This document shows, in pieces, positions 53,388-62,701 of a stretch of DNA of 64,000 bases. This DNA comes from Geoanaerobacter pelophilus. GTDB taxonomy: Bacteria; Desulfobacterota; Desulfuromonadia; Geobacterales; DSM-12255. The position numbers and the translations under genes were made by a program. Below the pieces are notes generated by a model. That model ran no database searches. It saw only the letters and a list, made by a program, of their open reading frames with translations, and was not told the origin of the DNA. How positions within the stretch are numbered: position 1 is the first letter of the stretch; every line of letters begins with the position of its first letter. The stretch lies in assembly GCF_018476885.1 (NCBI RefSeq), contig NZ_JAHCVJ010000002.1, forward strand, positions 248,001 to 312,000, read 5' to 3'.

Positions 53388-54260
53388 TCAGTCAACAAAA
53401 ATCCCATTACTGCTCCGGGGGATCACCCCTGCCTGTTCAGCACGTTCGATCAGGCACGCTACCGCCTTTTGCCCTTCAGCTCCCATATCAACGGAGAAAT
53501 CGTTTACGTACAGCGAGATATGGGCGGCACAAACTTCGTCGCTCATTTCCTGGGCATGGCTGCGGATATATGCCATCGCCGCACCCGGGTTGGCAAAGGC
53601 ATGAGCCACACTGTCCGCCAGAGCGCGGTCAAGGAGCGCTATTGCCTCTCGCCCCAGCGAGCGCCTGGCAACGATCCCGCCAAGCGGGATAGGGAAACCA
53701 GTGGTTTCCTCCCACCACTCACCGAGGTCCAGCAGCTTCACCAGACCCGACTCCTGGTAGGTAAAGCGCGACTCGTGAATGATTACCCCGGCAGCCACCT
53801 CTCCGGCAATCACGCTAGGCATGATCTCGTGAAACGGCATGAACTTCAGCCGGGTGAGCAGTGGATCAAACATCCTGAGTAGCAGGCAGGCGGTAGTATA
53901 CTCGCCTGGCACCGCAATCGGAAGCTCGCGAAGCCGCGCTAACTGGAGTTTTTCAGAAGCAACCAGCAGCGGGCCGCACCCCCTGCCGAGGGCCCCACCG
54001 GAGCGGAGCAGGCAGTACTGGTCGCGAACATGGCCGAAGAGGTGGTATGACACCTTGCTCACATCCAGCGCCCCGGACAGTACCAGACGGTTGAGGGTTT
54101 CTACGTCCTCCAACCTCTCCGAGAAGCGGAAGGGCGCCGGAATCAAGCCATTTACCAGGGCATTAAAGATAAAGGTATCATTCGGGCAGGTAGAAAACCC
54201 AAGGGTGAGACTTGGCTTGGCTGCGTCAAACGTGGCATCTTTTGCTTGAGACATCGCCAT
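53388..54260 (-). CDS. mqnD: 1,4-dihydroxy-6-naphthoate synthase MqnD
   Basis: A 290-residue enzyme of the futalosine pathway to menaquinone: it converts cyclic de-hypoxanthine futalosine to 1,4-dihydroxy-6-naphthoate. The family start LTLGFSTCPNDTFIFNALVNG (read in part) and later IGVPGEYTTACLL-like sequence (IAVPGEYTTACLL) and GVIIHESRFTYQ are present. It has a periplasmic-binding-protein fold but no signal peptide, so it is cytoplasmic. Three bases downstream of mqnB. A start two codons in (54254) is also possible. Confidence 0.93.
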   Translation of the reverse strand: MAMSQAKDATFDAAKPSLTLGFSTCPNDTFIFNALVNGLIPAPFRFSERLEDVETLNRLVLSGALDVSKVSYHLFGHVRDQYCLLRSGGALGRGCGPLLVASEKLQLARLRELPIAVPGEYTTACLLLRMFDPLLTRLKFMPFHEIMPSVIAGEVAAGVIIHESRFTYQESGLVKLLDLGEWWEETTGFPIPLGGIVARRSLGREAIALLDRALADSVAHAFANPGAAMAYIRSHAQEMSDEVCAAHISLYVNDFSVDMGAEGQKAVACLIERAEQAGVIPRSSNGIFVD

Positions 54261-54263
54261 CGG

Positions 54264-54989
54264 TTAGTAACCTTCGAGAAATTTGAGAATAAAGCGCTGG
54301 GACTGTTCCACGGCAAAGGGGATGTCCCAGCGGGAGAGATCGCGATCCTCCACCAGGTTGCTTACTCCTCTTACCTCAAGGCAGTCAACCCCATGCTGCA
54401 AAGCAACCAAAGCAACCGCGGCGCCTTCCATGTTTTCGCATAACGGCGCGCTGTAACGGTCACAAAGCTCTCGCCCCCGTTGTTCCGTGCCGCTACAGGT
54501 CGAAACCGTCAGGAACCGCCCCCGGCGCAGGGGCAGATCAAGCGCTACGGCAAGCTGCCCGGCCTTTTCCGCCACGGAAAAAGAGAGTGGTATTTCATTG
54601 AAGTATCGCTCTCCCTTTATCTCAAGCATCGGAATACCGATGTGTTCCAGCCCCTGCCAGCCTGAAGGGGTCATGACCCCTTCATCCCCAAAGATCTCGC
54701 TGACAGCAAGGGCGAGATCGCCGATCTTGAGCCCGGCTTCCGGGTAGGCTCCGGCACAGCCGGTATTTATTACCAACTCAGGCTGCCACTGCATAATTAA
54801 CGAAGCAGTGATGCTTGCGGCGTTCGCCTTGCCGATCCCGGAGGTTGCAATGACGATAGGCCGTTGCCCGGCACGGCAGGTATAGACCTCTGGGAAGCCG
54901 CGATCCGTAACGCGCTCGCAGCTCATGTTGCGTATCAGGAGGGAAACTTCCTGCACTACGGAGGCAATCACCAGAATCGGCTTCAACAT
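54264..54989 (-). CDS. mqnB: futalosine hydrolase MqnB
   Basis: A 241-residue nucleoside-phosphorylase-fold hydrolase that removes hypoxanthine from futalosine. Motifs: VIATSGIGKANAASITASL, ELVINTGCAGAYPEAGL and CENMEGAAVALVAL, the last with the base-binding Glu. The start at 54989 follows AAGGGAG. With mqnD it marks the futalosine route and so a menaquinone-using anaerobic respiration. Confidence 0.93.
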   Translation of the reverse strand: MLKPILVIASVVQEVSLLIRNMSCERVTDRGFPEVYTCRAGQRPIVIATSGIGKANAASITASLIMQWQPELVINTGCAGAYPEAGLKIGDLALAVSEIFGDEGVMTPSGWQGLEHIGIPMLEIKGERYFNEIPLSFSVAEKAGQLAVALDLPLRRGRFLTVSTCSGTEQRGRELCDRYSAPLCENMEGAAVALVALQHGVDCLEVRGVSNLVEDRDLSRWDIPFAVEQSQRFILKFLEGY

Positions 54990-55130
54990 GGCTCCCTTGA
55001 TTACGAAAATGAAAGAGAAGCATACCACACCGCCACACCGCCATCAACTCTGTTCTGATCCCGTCTCCCGGCCTCTTTTCCCTTGCATAACCAAACCTCT
55101 TCAACTATCATTCACCACTGTTAATCAGCC

Positions 55131-56036
55131 ATGGACAAGGTTTTCTATATGGAGAAATGGATAACGCCGGTTAACAGCCTCCTGGCGATTCTTATCATAA
55201 CCGCTCTGGCAATGATTTCTGCCGATCTGGTTACCCGTCGAATTGCACGCATTGCCCCGGCATCCTCCGGCCCCACCGCAAAGACCTCCCAGCAAGCTCC
55301 GGTCGCCAAGCTGAACGAAGATATCACCTCGTTTGCACCGATACTCGAACAAGGGCTATTCGGCACCGCAACCCGCGGCAAACTCAGTACCATCACCATT
55401 GCTGCTGCCAACCAGAAGCCTGGGGCCCCGCCCCTGAACCAGGGGGACATGCTCCTGCTCGGCAGCGCCCTCGGCTCTTTTCGCGAAACCTTTGCCCTGA
55501 TCCAAAAGACCGGGACCAGGGAGGAGCGGGTTTTCAGGCTCGGCGACCGGGTATTCGATGCCGGCCAACTGGTTTCCGTACAAAAGGAATACGCTGAAGT
55601 CCTGATCAGCGGCAAGCGGATCAAGATCTTGTCCCCTACTGCTCCGGGAGCAGGGCCAGCCGGACCGGGCGCAAATCCGGTGCCCCAACAGGGCGGCCTT
55701 GCCACCCAGATTGGTAGTGGCAGTTACGTTATCGACCAGCGCGCCCTGAACGCCGCCCTGGACAACATCGGCCAGGCCATGACCGATGCCAGGATGCTGC
55801 CGAGCACCAAAGATGGCAAAGTGGAAGGTTTCCGGGTTTCCGAGGTCAAGCCGACCGGCATCTTTGCCACCATCGGCATCAAGAACGGCGACGTGCTCCT
55901 GCGCATCAACGACTTTCCGATCGATTCGCCGGAAAAAGCGATTCAATCATTCGCCTCTCTCAAGGGCCAAAGCAGAATCAAGCTGGACATGATCCGCGAC
56001 GGCCAGCCGTCTTCATTCAATTACGATATTCGCTAG
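55131..56036 (+). CDS. gspC: type II secretion system protein GspC
   Basis: A 301-residue (or 295 from the ATG at 55149) inner-membrane protein of the type II system. One membrane segment (about residues 12-34, VNSLLAILIITALAMISADLV), an HR domain (residues about 65-165, GTATRGKL, LLGSALGSFRETFALIQ, DRVFDAGQLVSVQ) and a PDZ domain at the C-terminus (about 235-300, VSEVKPTGIFATIGIKNGDVLL). GspC links the inner-membrane platform to secretin GspD, encoded next. Neither ATG has a strong ribosome site. Confidence 0.88.
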   Translation: MDKVFYMEKWITPVNSLLAILIITALAMISADLVTRRIARIAPASSGPTAKTSQQAPVAKLNEDITSFAPILEQGLFGTATRGKLSTITIAAANQKPGAPPLNQGDMLLLGSALGSFRETFALIQKTGTREERVFRLGDRVFDAGQLVSVQKEYAEVLISGKRIKILSPTAPGAGPAGPGANPVPQQGGLATQIGSGSYVIDQRALNAALDNIGQAMTDARMLPSTKDGKVEGFRVSEVKPTGIFATIGIKNGDVLLRINDFPIDSPEKAIQSFASLKGQSRIKLDMIRDGQPSSFNYDIR

Positions 56037-56047
56037 CGGGGGTTGCC

Positions 56048-57934
56048 TTGCCTAAACGACTCAGCCATCTCATCATAAGCCTCATCCTCTTCGCCCTGCC
56101 GGTCCAGGCCTCAGCCAAAGGGGTAATCCTCAACTTCAACGATGTCGATATCTCGACCATGGTCAAGTTCATCAGCGACCTTACCGGCCGCAACTTCATC
56201 ATGGACGAGCGGGTAAAGGGAAAGATCTCGGTCTACTCCCCGGCCAAGCTCTCCAATGACGAGGCGTTCAACGTCTTTACCTCGGTGCTTGAGCTGAAAG
56301 GGTTTACCGTTGTCCCCTCGGGACGGGTCAACAAGATCGTGCCGATTGCTTCCGCCAAGCAATCCGGAATGAAGGTCCTCGAAGACGGGGAGCGCCTGCC
56401 GGTAAACGATTCCTACGTGGCCAGGGTCATCTCCCTGGAAAACATCACTGCCAGCGAGGCAGTCACCTTCCTGCAGCCGGTGGTTTCCAAGGACGGCTAC
56501 ATCTCCGCCTTTGGCCCCGGCAACCTGTTGTTGGTGGTCGATTCGGCTCTCAACATCCAGAAGATCGTCGGTCTGGTTGACAAGATCGATACGGAACAGC
56601 AGCGGGAAGGGGCGGAACTGGTCTTTCTCAAAAATGCCTCTGCCGAGAGTGTTGCCAATGTGGTCAAGGACTGGATCGGCAGCAAGGATAAAACCGGGGC
56701 AAAACCTGCCGGTCAGTCCGCCGGCAGCGGCACCGTGGTGGCTGATTCGCGGCTCAACGCCCTGGTGGTCTTTGGCTCCGAAGCCCTCAAGGAAGACGTG
56801 AAACGTCTGGTAAAGGTGATCGACGTTATCCCGCCCGAGGCGAGCAGCAAGGTCAATGTCTATTACCTGGAAAACACCGACGCCACTGAGATGGCCAAGG
56901 TCTTGGATGGTGTGGTCAAGGGGATCAGCGTGCAGGCAACAGCGCAACCGGGCACGGCAGCAACTCCCCAGGCCTCTCCCTTTGAGAGCGGCAAGATCAG
57001 CATCACCCCGGACAAGGGGTCCAACTCCCTGGTGATCATGGCTTCGCCCAACGATTACAACAACCTGGTCCAGGTAATAAAAAAGCTGGACCGCCGCAGC
57101 AAGCAGGTGTTTGTCAAGGTTCTCATTGCCGAGGTTTCCCTGGATAAATCCAGGGAACTGGGGATGCAAAGCGGCGTTGTCGGCGGGGCAGCGCTTGACA
57201 AGTATCTGGCTGTCGCCGGTATTTACGACCCGCTCGGCACCCTGAGTTCGGTCCTCGGCAGCTTGAGCGGCTCAACATCTTCGTCGCTGCTGAGCAATTT
57301 CGAGGCGCGACCGGCCAACGTTGCCGCAGTGCTCAAGGCGCTGGACAAGAACGGCCTGCTGAATATCCTCTCCACCCCCAACATCCTGACCACGGACAAT
57401 AAAGAGGCTGAGATCAATGTCGGCGAAAACGTCCCGTTCCAGGGCTCATCGACCGTTACTACCGGATTTCAGACAACCTCGGTGGAGCGCAAGGACATCG
57501 GCATCAACCTGAAGATCAAGCCCCAGATCAGTGAGGGGGATTATATCCGGATGGATATCAACCAGGAGATCTCGGCGGTCAAGGACAGCAAGGGGCAGGC
57601 GATCGACCTGGTCACCACCAAACGCTCGGCCAAGACCAGCATTATCGTCAAGGACAAGGAAACGGTGGTCATCGGCGGCCTGATCCAGGACAGCGAAAAT
57701 GAGACGGTCAACAAGATCCCTTTTCTGGGTGACATCCCCGGCCTTGGCTGGCTTTTCAAAACCAAGACCAAGATCCGGCAGAAGACCAACCTGATGATCA
57801 TGCTCACCCCGCACATCGTCAAAGATGCTGCCGACCTGGCGGCAACCTCGCAGCTTCAGAAGAGCAGCTTCGCTGAAGCCCTCAGCAAGGATGCCCCGTT
57901 GAACGTCCGGGAAGAGCTGCAAATCAAACCATGA
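56048..57934 (+). CDS. gspD: type II secretion secretin GspD
   Basis: A 628-residue outer-membrane secretin: signal peptide (about residues 1-23), N0 domain (ILNFNDVDISTMVKFISDLTGRN, read in part), repeats N1-N3 (DAVTFL- and AESVANVV-type), and the secretin core with VNVGENVPFQGSST-like (INVGENVPFQGS) and KRSAKTSIIVKDKETVVIGGLI, closing with VPFLGDIPGLGWLF-type (IPFLGDIPGLGWLF). Start is a TTG at 56048 because no ATG fits the signal peptide; GGGGG lies upstream. It forms the exit pore. Confidence 0.93.
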   Translation: MPKRLSHLIISLILFALPVQASAKGVILNFNDVDISTMVKFISDLTGRNFIMDERVKGKISVYSPAKLSNDEAFNVFTSVLELKGFTVVPSGRVNKIVPIASAKQSGMKVLEDGERLPVNDSYVARVISLENITASEAVTFLQPVVSKDGYISAFGPGNLLLVVDSALNIQKIVGLVDKIDTEQQREGAELVFLKNASAESVANVVKDWIGSKDKTGAKPAGQSAGSGTVVADSRLNALVVFGSEALKEDVKRLVKVIDVIPPEASSKVNVYYLENTDATEMAKVLDGVVKGISVQATAQPGTAATPQASPFESGKISITPDKGSNSLVIMASPNDYNNLVQVIKKLDRRSKQVFVKVLIAEVSLDKSRELGMQSGVVGGAALDKYLAVAGIYDPLGTLSSVLGSLSGSTSSSLLSNFEARPANVAAVLKALDKNGLLNILSTPNILTTDNKEAEINVGENVPFQGSSTVTTGFQTTSVERKDIGINLKIKPQISEGDYIRMDINQEISAVKDSKGQAIDLVTTKRSAKTSIIVKDKETVVIGGLIQDSENETVNKIPFLGDIPGLGWLFKTKTKIRQKTNLMIMLTPHIVKDAADLAATSQLQKSSFAEALSKDAPLNVREELQIKP

Positions 57935-59490
57935 GCAATCTCGACCACGCATCACTGGCAACCCGGCTCGATCTCCCTTTTCTGGATGAGATCGACGACT
58001 CGCTGGTAGACACGGCCCTGCTCCACAAGCTGCCGCTGGCTTTTGCCCGCAGCAGACAGGTGTTGCCGCTGCGCCTGGATAATGACGGGCTGCAGGTGGC
58101 GATGGGCGACCCGACCGATCTTCCTGCGCTTGACGAGCTTGGCGATCTCTATGCTGCCCCGGCTCAGGGAATCGTCGTCCCGCCCAAAGAGGTCCTGGAC
58201 GCCATAAACCGTCTTTATTCCAAGCTGGCCGGCTCTGCCCAGGAGGTTGTCGAGGAACTGGAGGGGGAAGACCTCTCCACCATTGCCTCGGAACTGTCGC
58301 ACCCGAAGGACCTCCTTGACCTCACCGATGAGGCGCCGGTCATCAGGCTGCTTAACTCCATTCTCTTCCAGGCAGTCAAGGAGCGGGCCAGCGATATCCA
58401 CATCGAGCCATTCGAGCGGGAACTGGAGGTCCGGTTCCGGATCGATGGGGTGCTGTACCAGATGCTGACCCCACCCAAGGTTGTCCAGGAAGCACTGATT
58501 TCCAGAGTGAAGATCATGGCCTCCCTGAACATCGCGGAAAAGCGGCTGCCGCAGGACGGCCGTCTGCGGGTTATCGTTGCCGGCAGGGACGTGGATATCA
58601 GGGTCTCCATTATCCCGACCTTTTTCGGCGAGCGGGTGGTGCTCAGGCTGCTGGACAAGCAGAAAGGGGTTATCTCCCTTTCCAACATCGGCCTGGCCGA
58701 CAGGCAGGTATCGCTCATGGAGCGGCTGCTCGCCAGATCCAACGGCATCATCCTCGTTACCGGCCCGACCGGCAGCGGCAAGACCACCACGCTCTACGCC
58801 GCCCTGACCAGGATCAACTCCCCGGAAAAGAACATCATCACCATAGAAGACCCGATCGAGTACCAGCTGAAGGGGGTCGGCCAGATCCAGGTCAACGCCA
58901 AGATCGACTTGACCTTTGCCAATGGCCTCAGGTCGGTGCTGCGCCAGGACCCGGACATCATCATGGTCGGCGAGATCCGGGACGCGGAAACCGCGGAGAT
59001 CGCCATGCAGGCAAGCCTCACCGGCCACTTGGTCCTCTCCACGCTCCATACCAACGATGCCGCAACCGCCGTAACCCGCCTGGTCGATATGGGCGTGGAG
59101 CCGTTCATGGTCGCCTCCACCCTGTCCGCAGTGATCGCACAGCGGCTGGTCAGGGTAATCTGCCCGCACTGCCGGGAAGAGTACACCCCGGACCGCGAAT
59201 ACCCCGGCCTGACCCTGCCGCCAAAGCTGTTCCGGGGCAGAGGGTGCGACAAATGCTTCAACCTTGGCTCCATTGGCAGGATCGGCATTTACGAGATGCT
59301 GCCGATCGACAGTGAACTCTGCAGCATGATCATGCAACGCAAGCCGGCCGGTCTCATCAAGGAATACGCCGTGGCACACGGCATGGCCACCCTGCGCGAA
59401 GACGGCATGACAAAGGTCGCCGCAGGCATCACCACCATCGAGGAACTGCTCCGGGTGACCCAGGAAGATTATGCCGACTTATCGGTATAA
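57931..59490 (+). CDS. gspE: type II secretion ATPase GspE
   Basis: A 519-residue cytoplasmic hexameric ATPase. An N-terminal N2-like domain precedes the ATPase with Walker A GPTGSGKTTTLYAA (residue 278 on), Asp box IEDPIEYQLKGVGQIQVN, Walker B ILRQDPDIIMVGEIRD-type (RQDPDIIMVGEIRDAE) and His box LTGHLVLSTLHTNDA. The tetracysteine zinc motif follows at about residue 411: CPHCREEY and GCDKC. It starts on the ATGA overlap with gspD and overlaps gspF by 20 bases. Confidence 0.96.
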   Translation: MSNLDHASLATRLDLPFLDEIDDSLVDTALLHKLPLAFARSRQVLPLRLDNDGLQVAMGDPTDLPALDELGDLYAAPAQGIVVPPKEVLDAINRLYSKLAGSAQEVVEELEGEDLSTIASELSHPKDLLDLTDEAPVIRLLNSILFQAVKERASDIHIEPFERELEVRFRIDGVLYQMLTPPKVVQEALISRVKIMASLNIAEKRLPQDGRLRVIVAGRDVDIRVSIIPTFFGERVVLRLLDKQKGVISLSNIGLADRQVSLMERLLARSNGIILVTGPTGSGKTTTLYAALTRINSPEKNIITIEDPIEYQLKGVGQIQVNAKIDLTFANGLRSVLRQDPDIIMVGEIRDAETAEIAMQASLTGHLVLSTLHTNDAATAVTRLVDMGVEPFMVASTLSAVIAQRLVRVICPHCREEYTPDREYPGLTLPPKLFRGRGCDKCFNLGSIGRIGIYEMLPIDSELCSMIMQRKPAGLIKEYAVAHGMATLREDGMTKVAAGITTIEELLRVTQEDYADLSV

Positions 59491-60682
59491 TGCATACAAG
59501 GCAGGCGGTGCCGTAAAAACCGGGACGATCGAGGCTGATACCCCCCGTGAAGCAAGGCTCCGGCTGAAAAACATGGGGCTCTTTGCCAAGGAGATCACCC
59601 CGGCCGAAGAGATCTCCGCCGGGGCCTCCCGCTGGCGCATGCGCAAGGGGGTCCCTCAACCGGAGCTGGCCCTGGCGACCCGCAGGCTGGCCACCCTGCT
59701 CGCGTCATCGGTCCCGGTCTATGAGGCGATCTCGGCGCTCCAGGAGCAGGAGCGGCCAGGCGAACTGCGCAACATCTTTGGCCGGATCAGGGAAAGAATC
59801 AAGGAAGGCAGCGGTCTGGCAAAGGCCCTGACCCCCGAATCCCATGTCTTCAGTGACAGCTACATCGCCATGGTCTCGGCAGGGGAAGCAAGCGGCGCCC
59901 TGGAAAAGGTTCTGGACCGGCTGGCCGATTTCCTGGAGGACCAGGCCACCATCAGGAGCAGGGTCTCAACTGCCCTGGCGTACCCGATCCTGATGGCCGT
60001 AGTCGGCAGCGGCGTGATGCTCTTTCTGCTCGCCTTTGTCGTGCCGAAAATAGTCACGGTCTTTGAACAGAACCGCGCCACTCTGCCGCTGATCACCATC
60101 GCTCTGCTGGTCGTCAGTCATTTCCTGCAGAAATGGTGGTGGACCCTGGTCATCGCCGCCTGCGGACTAGCGCTCGGCTATGACCGGATGAAAGGAAAAC
60201 CGGAATTCCGGAGACGACTCGATCATCTCTGGCTCAAGCTGCCGCTGGTTGGGCCGCTGCTGCGCAAACTGGCCCTGGCAAGGTTCGGCAGGGTGCTCTC
60301 CCTGCTGCTTTCCAGCGGCGTGCCGGTCATCAAGGCGCTGGAGATTTCCGCTGAGGTGGTTGCCAATTACGCCTTCCGCGAGGCGCTGGACAAGGTCAAG
60401 GCCGAGATCATCGAAGGGAGACAACTCTCAACCTCTCTCGCCCAAAGCCCGCTGTTCCCACCGCTGCTGATCCACATGATCGCCGTCGGCGAACGGGGCG
60501 GTGAACTGGAGCAGATGCTGAACCGCGCCGGCAGTGCCTTTGAAAAAGAGTTCGAGACGTCAGTGACCCGCGGCATGGCTCTGTTGGAGCCGTTGCTCGT
60601 GCTGGCCATGGGGCTGGCAGTCGGCACCGTCGTCGTGGCGGTACTTTTGCCGATATTCCAGCTCAATCAGTTGATTAAATAG
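59471..60682 (+). CDS. gspF: type II secretion inner-membrane platform protein GspF
   Basis: A 403-residue inner-membrane protein with the two repeated GspF domains: first near residues 65-190 (ATRRLATLLASSVPVYEAI, FSDSYIAMVSAGEASGALEK), second near 265-390 (LARFGRVLSLLLSSGVPVIKAL, LIHMIAVGERGGELEQML), and three membrane segments. It begins inside gspE. It is thought to help ATP hydrolysis by GspE lift pseudopilins. Confidence 0.95.
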   Translation: MPTYRYNAYKAGGAVKTGTIEADTPREARLRLKNMGLFAKEITPAEEISAGASRWRMRKGVPQPELALATRRLATLLASSVPVYEAISALQEQERPGELRNIFGRIRERIKEGSGLAKALTPESHVFSDSYIAMVSAGEASGALEKVLDRLADFLEDQATIRSRVSTALAYPILMAVVGSGVMLFLLAFVVPKIVTVFEQNRATLPLITIALLVVSHFLQKWWWTLVIAACGLALGYDRMKGKPEFRRRLDHLWLKLPLVGPLLRKLALARFGRVLSLLLSSGVPVIKALEISAEVVANYAFREALDKVKAEIIEGRQLSTSLAQSPLFPPLLIHMIAVGERGGELEQMLNRAGSAFEKEFETSVTRGMALLEPLLVLAMGLAVGTVVVAVLLPIFQLNQLIK

Positions 60683-60719
60683 GATTGTTGCACAGGAACG
60701 AAACAGGAGGAGTTGGCAT

Positions 60720-61163
60720 ATGCAGAATCACAGGCTCGACAACCGCGGCTTTACCCTGATCGAAATCATGGTGGTCATCGTCATCCTGGCGCTATTGGCG
60801 GCCCTGGTAGGTCCCAAGCTCATCGGTCGGACCGATGATGCCAAGGTCACAGACACCAAGGTCCAGATCAAGAACATGGAGACCGCACTCAAGCTCTACA
60901 AGATGGACACCGGCGCTTACCCTTCTACCGAGCAGGGGCTCAACGCCCTGGTGACTATGCCGACCACCGGCGTCATCCCCAAGAATTACAAGGAAGGGGG
61001 CTATCTGGAGAGCAAAAAAGTGCCCAAAGACCCCTGGGGCAACGACTATGTTTACCTGTCACCAGGCGAGCATGGCGACTATGACATCTGCTCCTTCGGC
61101 GGCGACGGCGTCAAGGGTGGCGAAGGTAAGGGGAGCGACATCTGCAACTGGAACCTCCAGTAG
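60720..61163 (+). CDS. gspG: major pseudopilin GspG
   Basis: A 147-residue major pseudopilin. The prepilin peptidase site is GFTLIEIMVVIVILALLAALV with the Glu at mature position 5 (cleavage after NRG). Downstream it has KTDDAKVTDTKVQIKNMETALKLYK-type (GRTDDAKVTDTKVQIKNME), the GAYPSTEQGLNALV and PKDPWGNDYVYLSPGEHG motifs that bind calcium in GspG. Start has AGGAGGAG. It is separated by 37 bases from gspF. Confidence 0.96.
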   Translation: MQNHRLDNRGFTLIEIMVVIVILALLAALVGPKLIGRTDDAKVTDTKVQIKNMETALKLYKMDTGAYPSTEQGLNALVTMPTTGVIPKNYKEGGYLESKKVPKDPWGNDYVYLSPGEHGDYDICSFGGDGVKGGEGKGSDICNWNLQ

Positions 61164-61206
61164 GAATGTGGCTTTTGCCCACTCCTGAATATGGCTGCAA
61201 CTTGCC

Positions 61207-61713
61207 ATGAAGCACTCTCAAGGCGGGTTCACTCTGATCGAGATGGTGGTGGTACTGGTGATTCTCGCCATGACCATGCTGCTGGTGCTGCCGAGACTGC
61301 CCGACACCAGCGGCGCTGCCCTGAAAAGATCAGCCCGCACCCTGGCATCGACCATGCGCTATGTCAGGGACCAGGTCACGGTGACCCGGCTGGTGCACCG
61401 TCTCCGCTTTTTGCCGGGTGAAGGGAAGATCACCATAACAACGCTCCCCCCGGGAGGCACCGAAACCAGCTCCCAGGATCCGTTCCTGAACCGGCAGATC
61501 CTGGTCGACGGAGTAACGGTCAGCGATATTGAGATCCCAAGACTCGGCAAAGTCAGCAGCGGCGAGCTCATCATCGATATCGGCCCGGCAGGTGTTGCCG
61601 ATATTACCCTGATCCATCTGAAAGGAGCGGAAGGCAGGCAGATGACGGTCACGGCCTTTCCTTACGGCGGTCAGGTCAAGGTAGAAGAGGGATACCGGGA
61701 GATCAGTCAGTGA
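61207..61713 (+). CDS. gspH: minor pseudopilin GspH
   Basis: A 168-residue pseudopilin: prepilin site GGFTLIEMVVVLVILAMTML after a very short leader (MKHSQ), then the beta-rich C-terminal region with GELIIDIGPAGVADITL. No strong ribosome site is seen at the ATG. It sits in the usual place between gspG and gspI and its stop overlaps gspI. Confidence 0.9.
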   Translation: MKHSQGGFTLIEMVVVLVILAMTMLLVLPRLPDTSGAALKRSARTLASTMRYVRDQVTVTRLVHRLRFLPGEGKITITTLPPGGTETSSQDPFLNRQILVDGVTVSDIEIPRLGKVSSGELIIDIGPAGVADITLIHLKGAEGRQMTVTAFPYGGQVKVEEGYREISQ

Positions 61714-62051
61714 AAGGGTTTTCTCTGCTGGAAGTCATGGTGGCATTGGCGATCATTGCCGGCGTTCTCGTGACGGTTATCTCATCATTCGGCTACCATC
61801 TTGACATCGCCAACCGCGACCGCGAAGAGACCGTAGCCATGCTGCTGGCACGGAGCAAGATCGACGAAAGCCGCCTGCGCGGGGAGAAAACCGGCAAAGG
61901 CGACTTCGCCCCCTCCTGGCCGGAAATCGAGTGGGAGCTGGCCACCGAACCATCCCCCTGGCCGGAAGTGGAGAGCCTCAATCTGACTGTTTTCTGGGAT
62001 CATCATAAGAAGAACCTGAAGCTGAAACACTACCGGGAAAAACTTTCATGA
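61710..62051 (+). CDS. gspI: minor pseudopilin GspI
   Basis: A 113-residue pseudopilin: prepilin site KGFSLLEVMVALAIIAGVL at the start. GTG start overlaps the gspH stop (GTGA). Small C-terminal domain (NRDREETVAMLLARSKIDE). It is predicted to form the tip complex with GspJ and GspK. Confidence 0.9.
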   Translation: MKGFSLLEVMVALAIIAGVLVTVISSFGYHLDIANRDREETVAMLLARSKIDESRLRGEKTGKGDFAPSWPEIEWELATEPSPWPEVESLNLTVFWDHHKKNLKLKHYREKLS

Positions 62052-62701
62052 CGGCTTCACTGCGCCGTCAGCCGCAGCGCTGCCGAGGGCCGGGCAAAGG
62101 TGCCGCCGGGTTCACCCTGCTTGAGGTTCTGGTGGCCCTGGCACTGTTGGCAATAATTGCTTCGGCGCTTTACGGCAGCTACTTCACCCTGTTCAAGGGG
62201 AAGGAAACAACTGTTGCTGCCATGGACCAGCGGCGCGCAGTTCGCGAGACCCTCGACCTGCTGAGGCGCGAACTCTCATCTTCCTGGTATCGGTCAGGCA
62301 AGCCGCTGACCCCTTTTGTGGTCGAGGATCGTGACCAGTTCGGCAAACCGGCGTCGCGGCTTGCCTTTGTCACCATTGCCCCGCCGGTTGCCGGTGGCCA
62401 GCCGGTTTCCGACCAGCTTGCCGTGGAGTACACCACGGTTGCCAGAGAGGAGATGCTTGACCTGAACCGCTCCGCACAGGACCTGCACAAGAGCGCAAAG
62501 CCGATGCCCTACCCGCAGATTGAGAAGATCGAGGGGTTCCTGGTAGAATGCTCCAGCGACGGCAGCAAGTGGGTCAAAAGCTGGGACACCGCCATCAACG
62601 GCAATCTCCCCAAGGCGGTCCGGGTGACCCTGCAGGTCAAGGAAGGGAACAACACCGTAGGTTACTCAACGCTGGCAACGCTCCGTATGGCACCCCAATG
62701 A
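62048..62701 (+). CDS. gspJ: minor pseudopilin GspJ
   Basis: A 217-residue pseudopilin. A long leader (about 20 residues, basic) ends in the prepilin site GFTLLEVLVALALLAIIASAL; the body has MDQRRAVRETLDLLRRELSS. ATG overlaps the gspI stop and its own stop overlaps gspK (ATGA). Leader length and proline/arginine richness are unusual but not unknown. Confidence 0.9.
   Translation: MTASLRRQPQRCRGPGKGAAGFTLLEVLVALALLAIIASALYGSYFTLFKGKETTVAAMDQRRAVRETLDLLRRELSSSWYRSGKPLTPFVVEDRDQFGKPASRLAFVTIAPPVAGGQPVSDQLAVEYTTVAREEMLDLNRSAQDLHKSAKPMPYPQIEKIEGFLVECSSDGSKWVKSWDTAINGNLPKAVRVTLQVKEGNNTVGYSTLATLRMAPQ

Noticed and set aside
56111-57169. 352-codon open frame on the minus strand across gspD
   Set aside because: Antisense to a conserved secretin; no ribosome site and no homology-like motifs.
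57952-59379. 475-codon open frame on the minus strand across gspE
   Set aside because: It is antisense to the fully conserved ATPase gene, has no family features and a low-complexity, Asp/Gly/His-rich composition typical of a GC-rich opposite strand.
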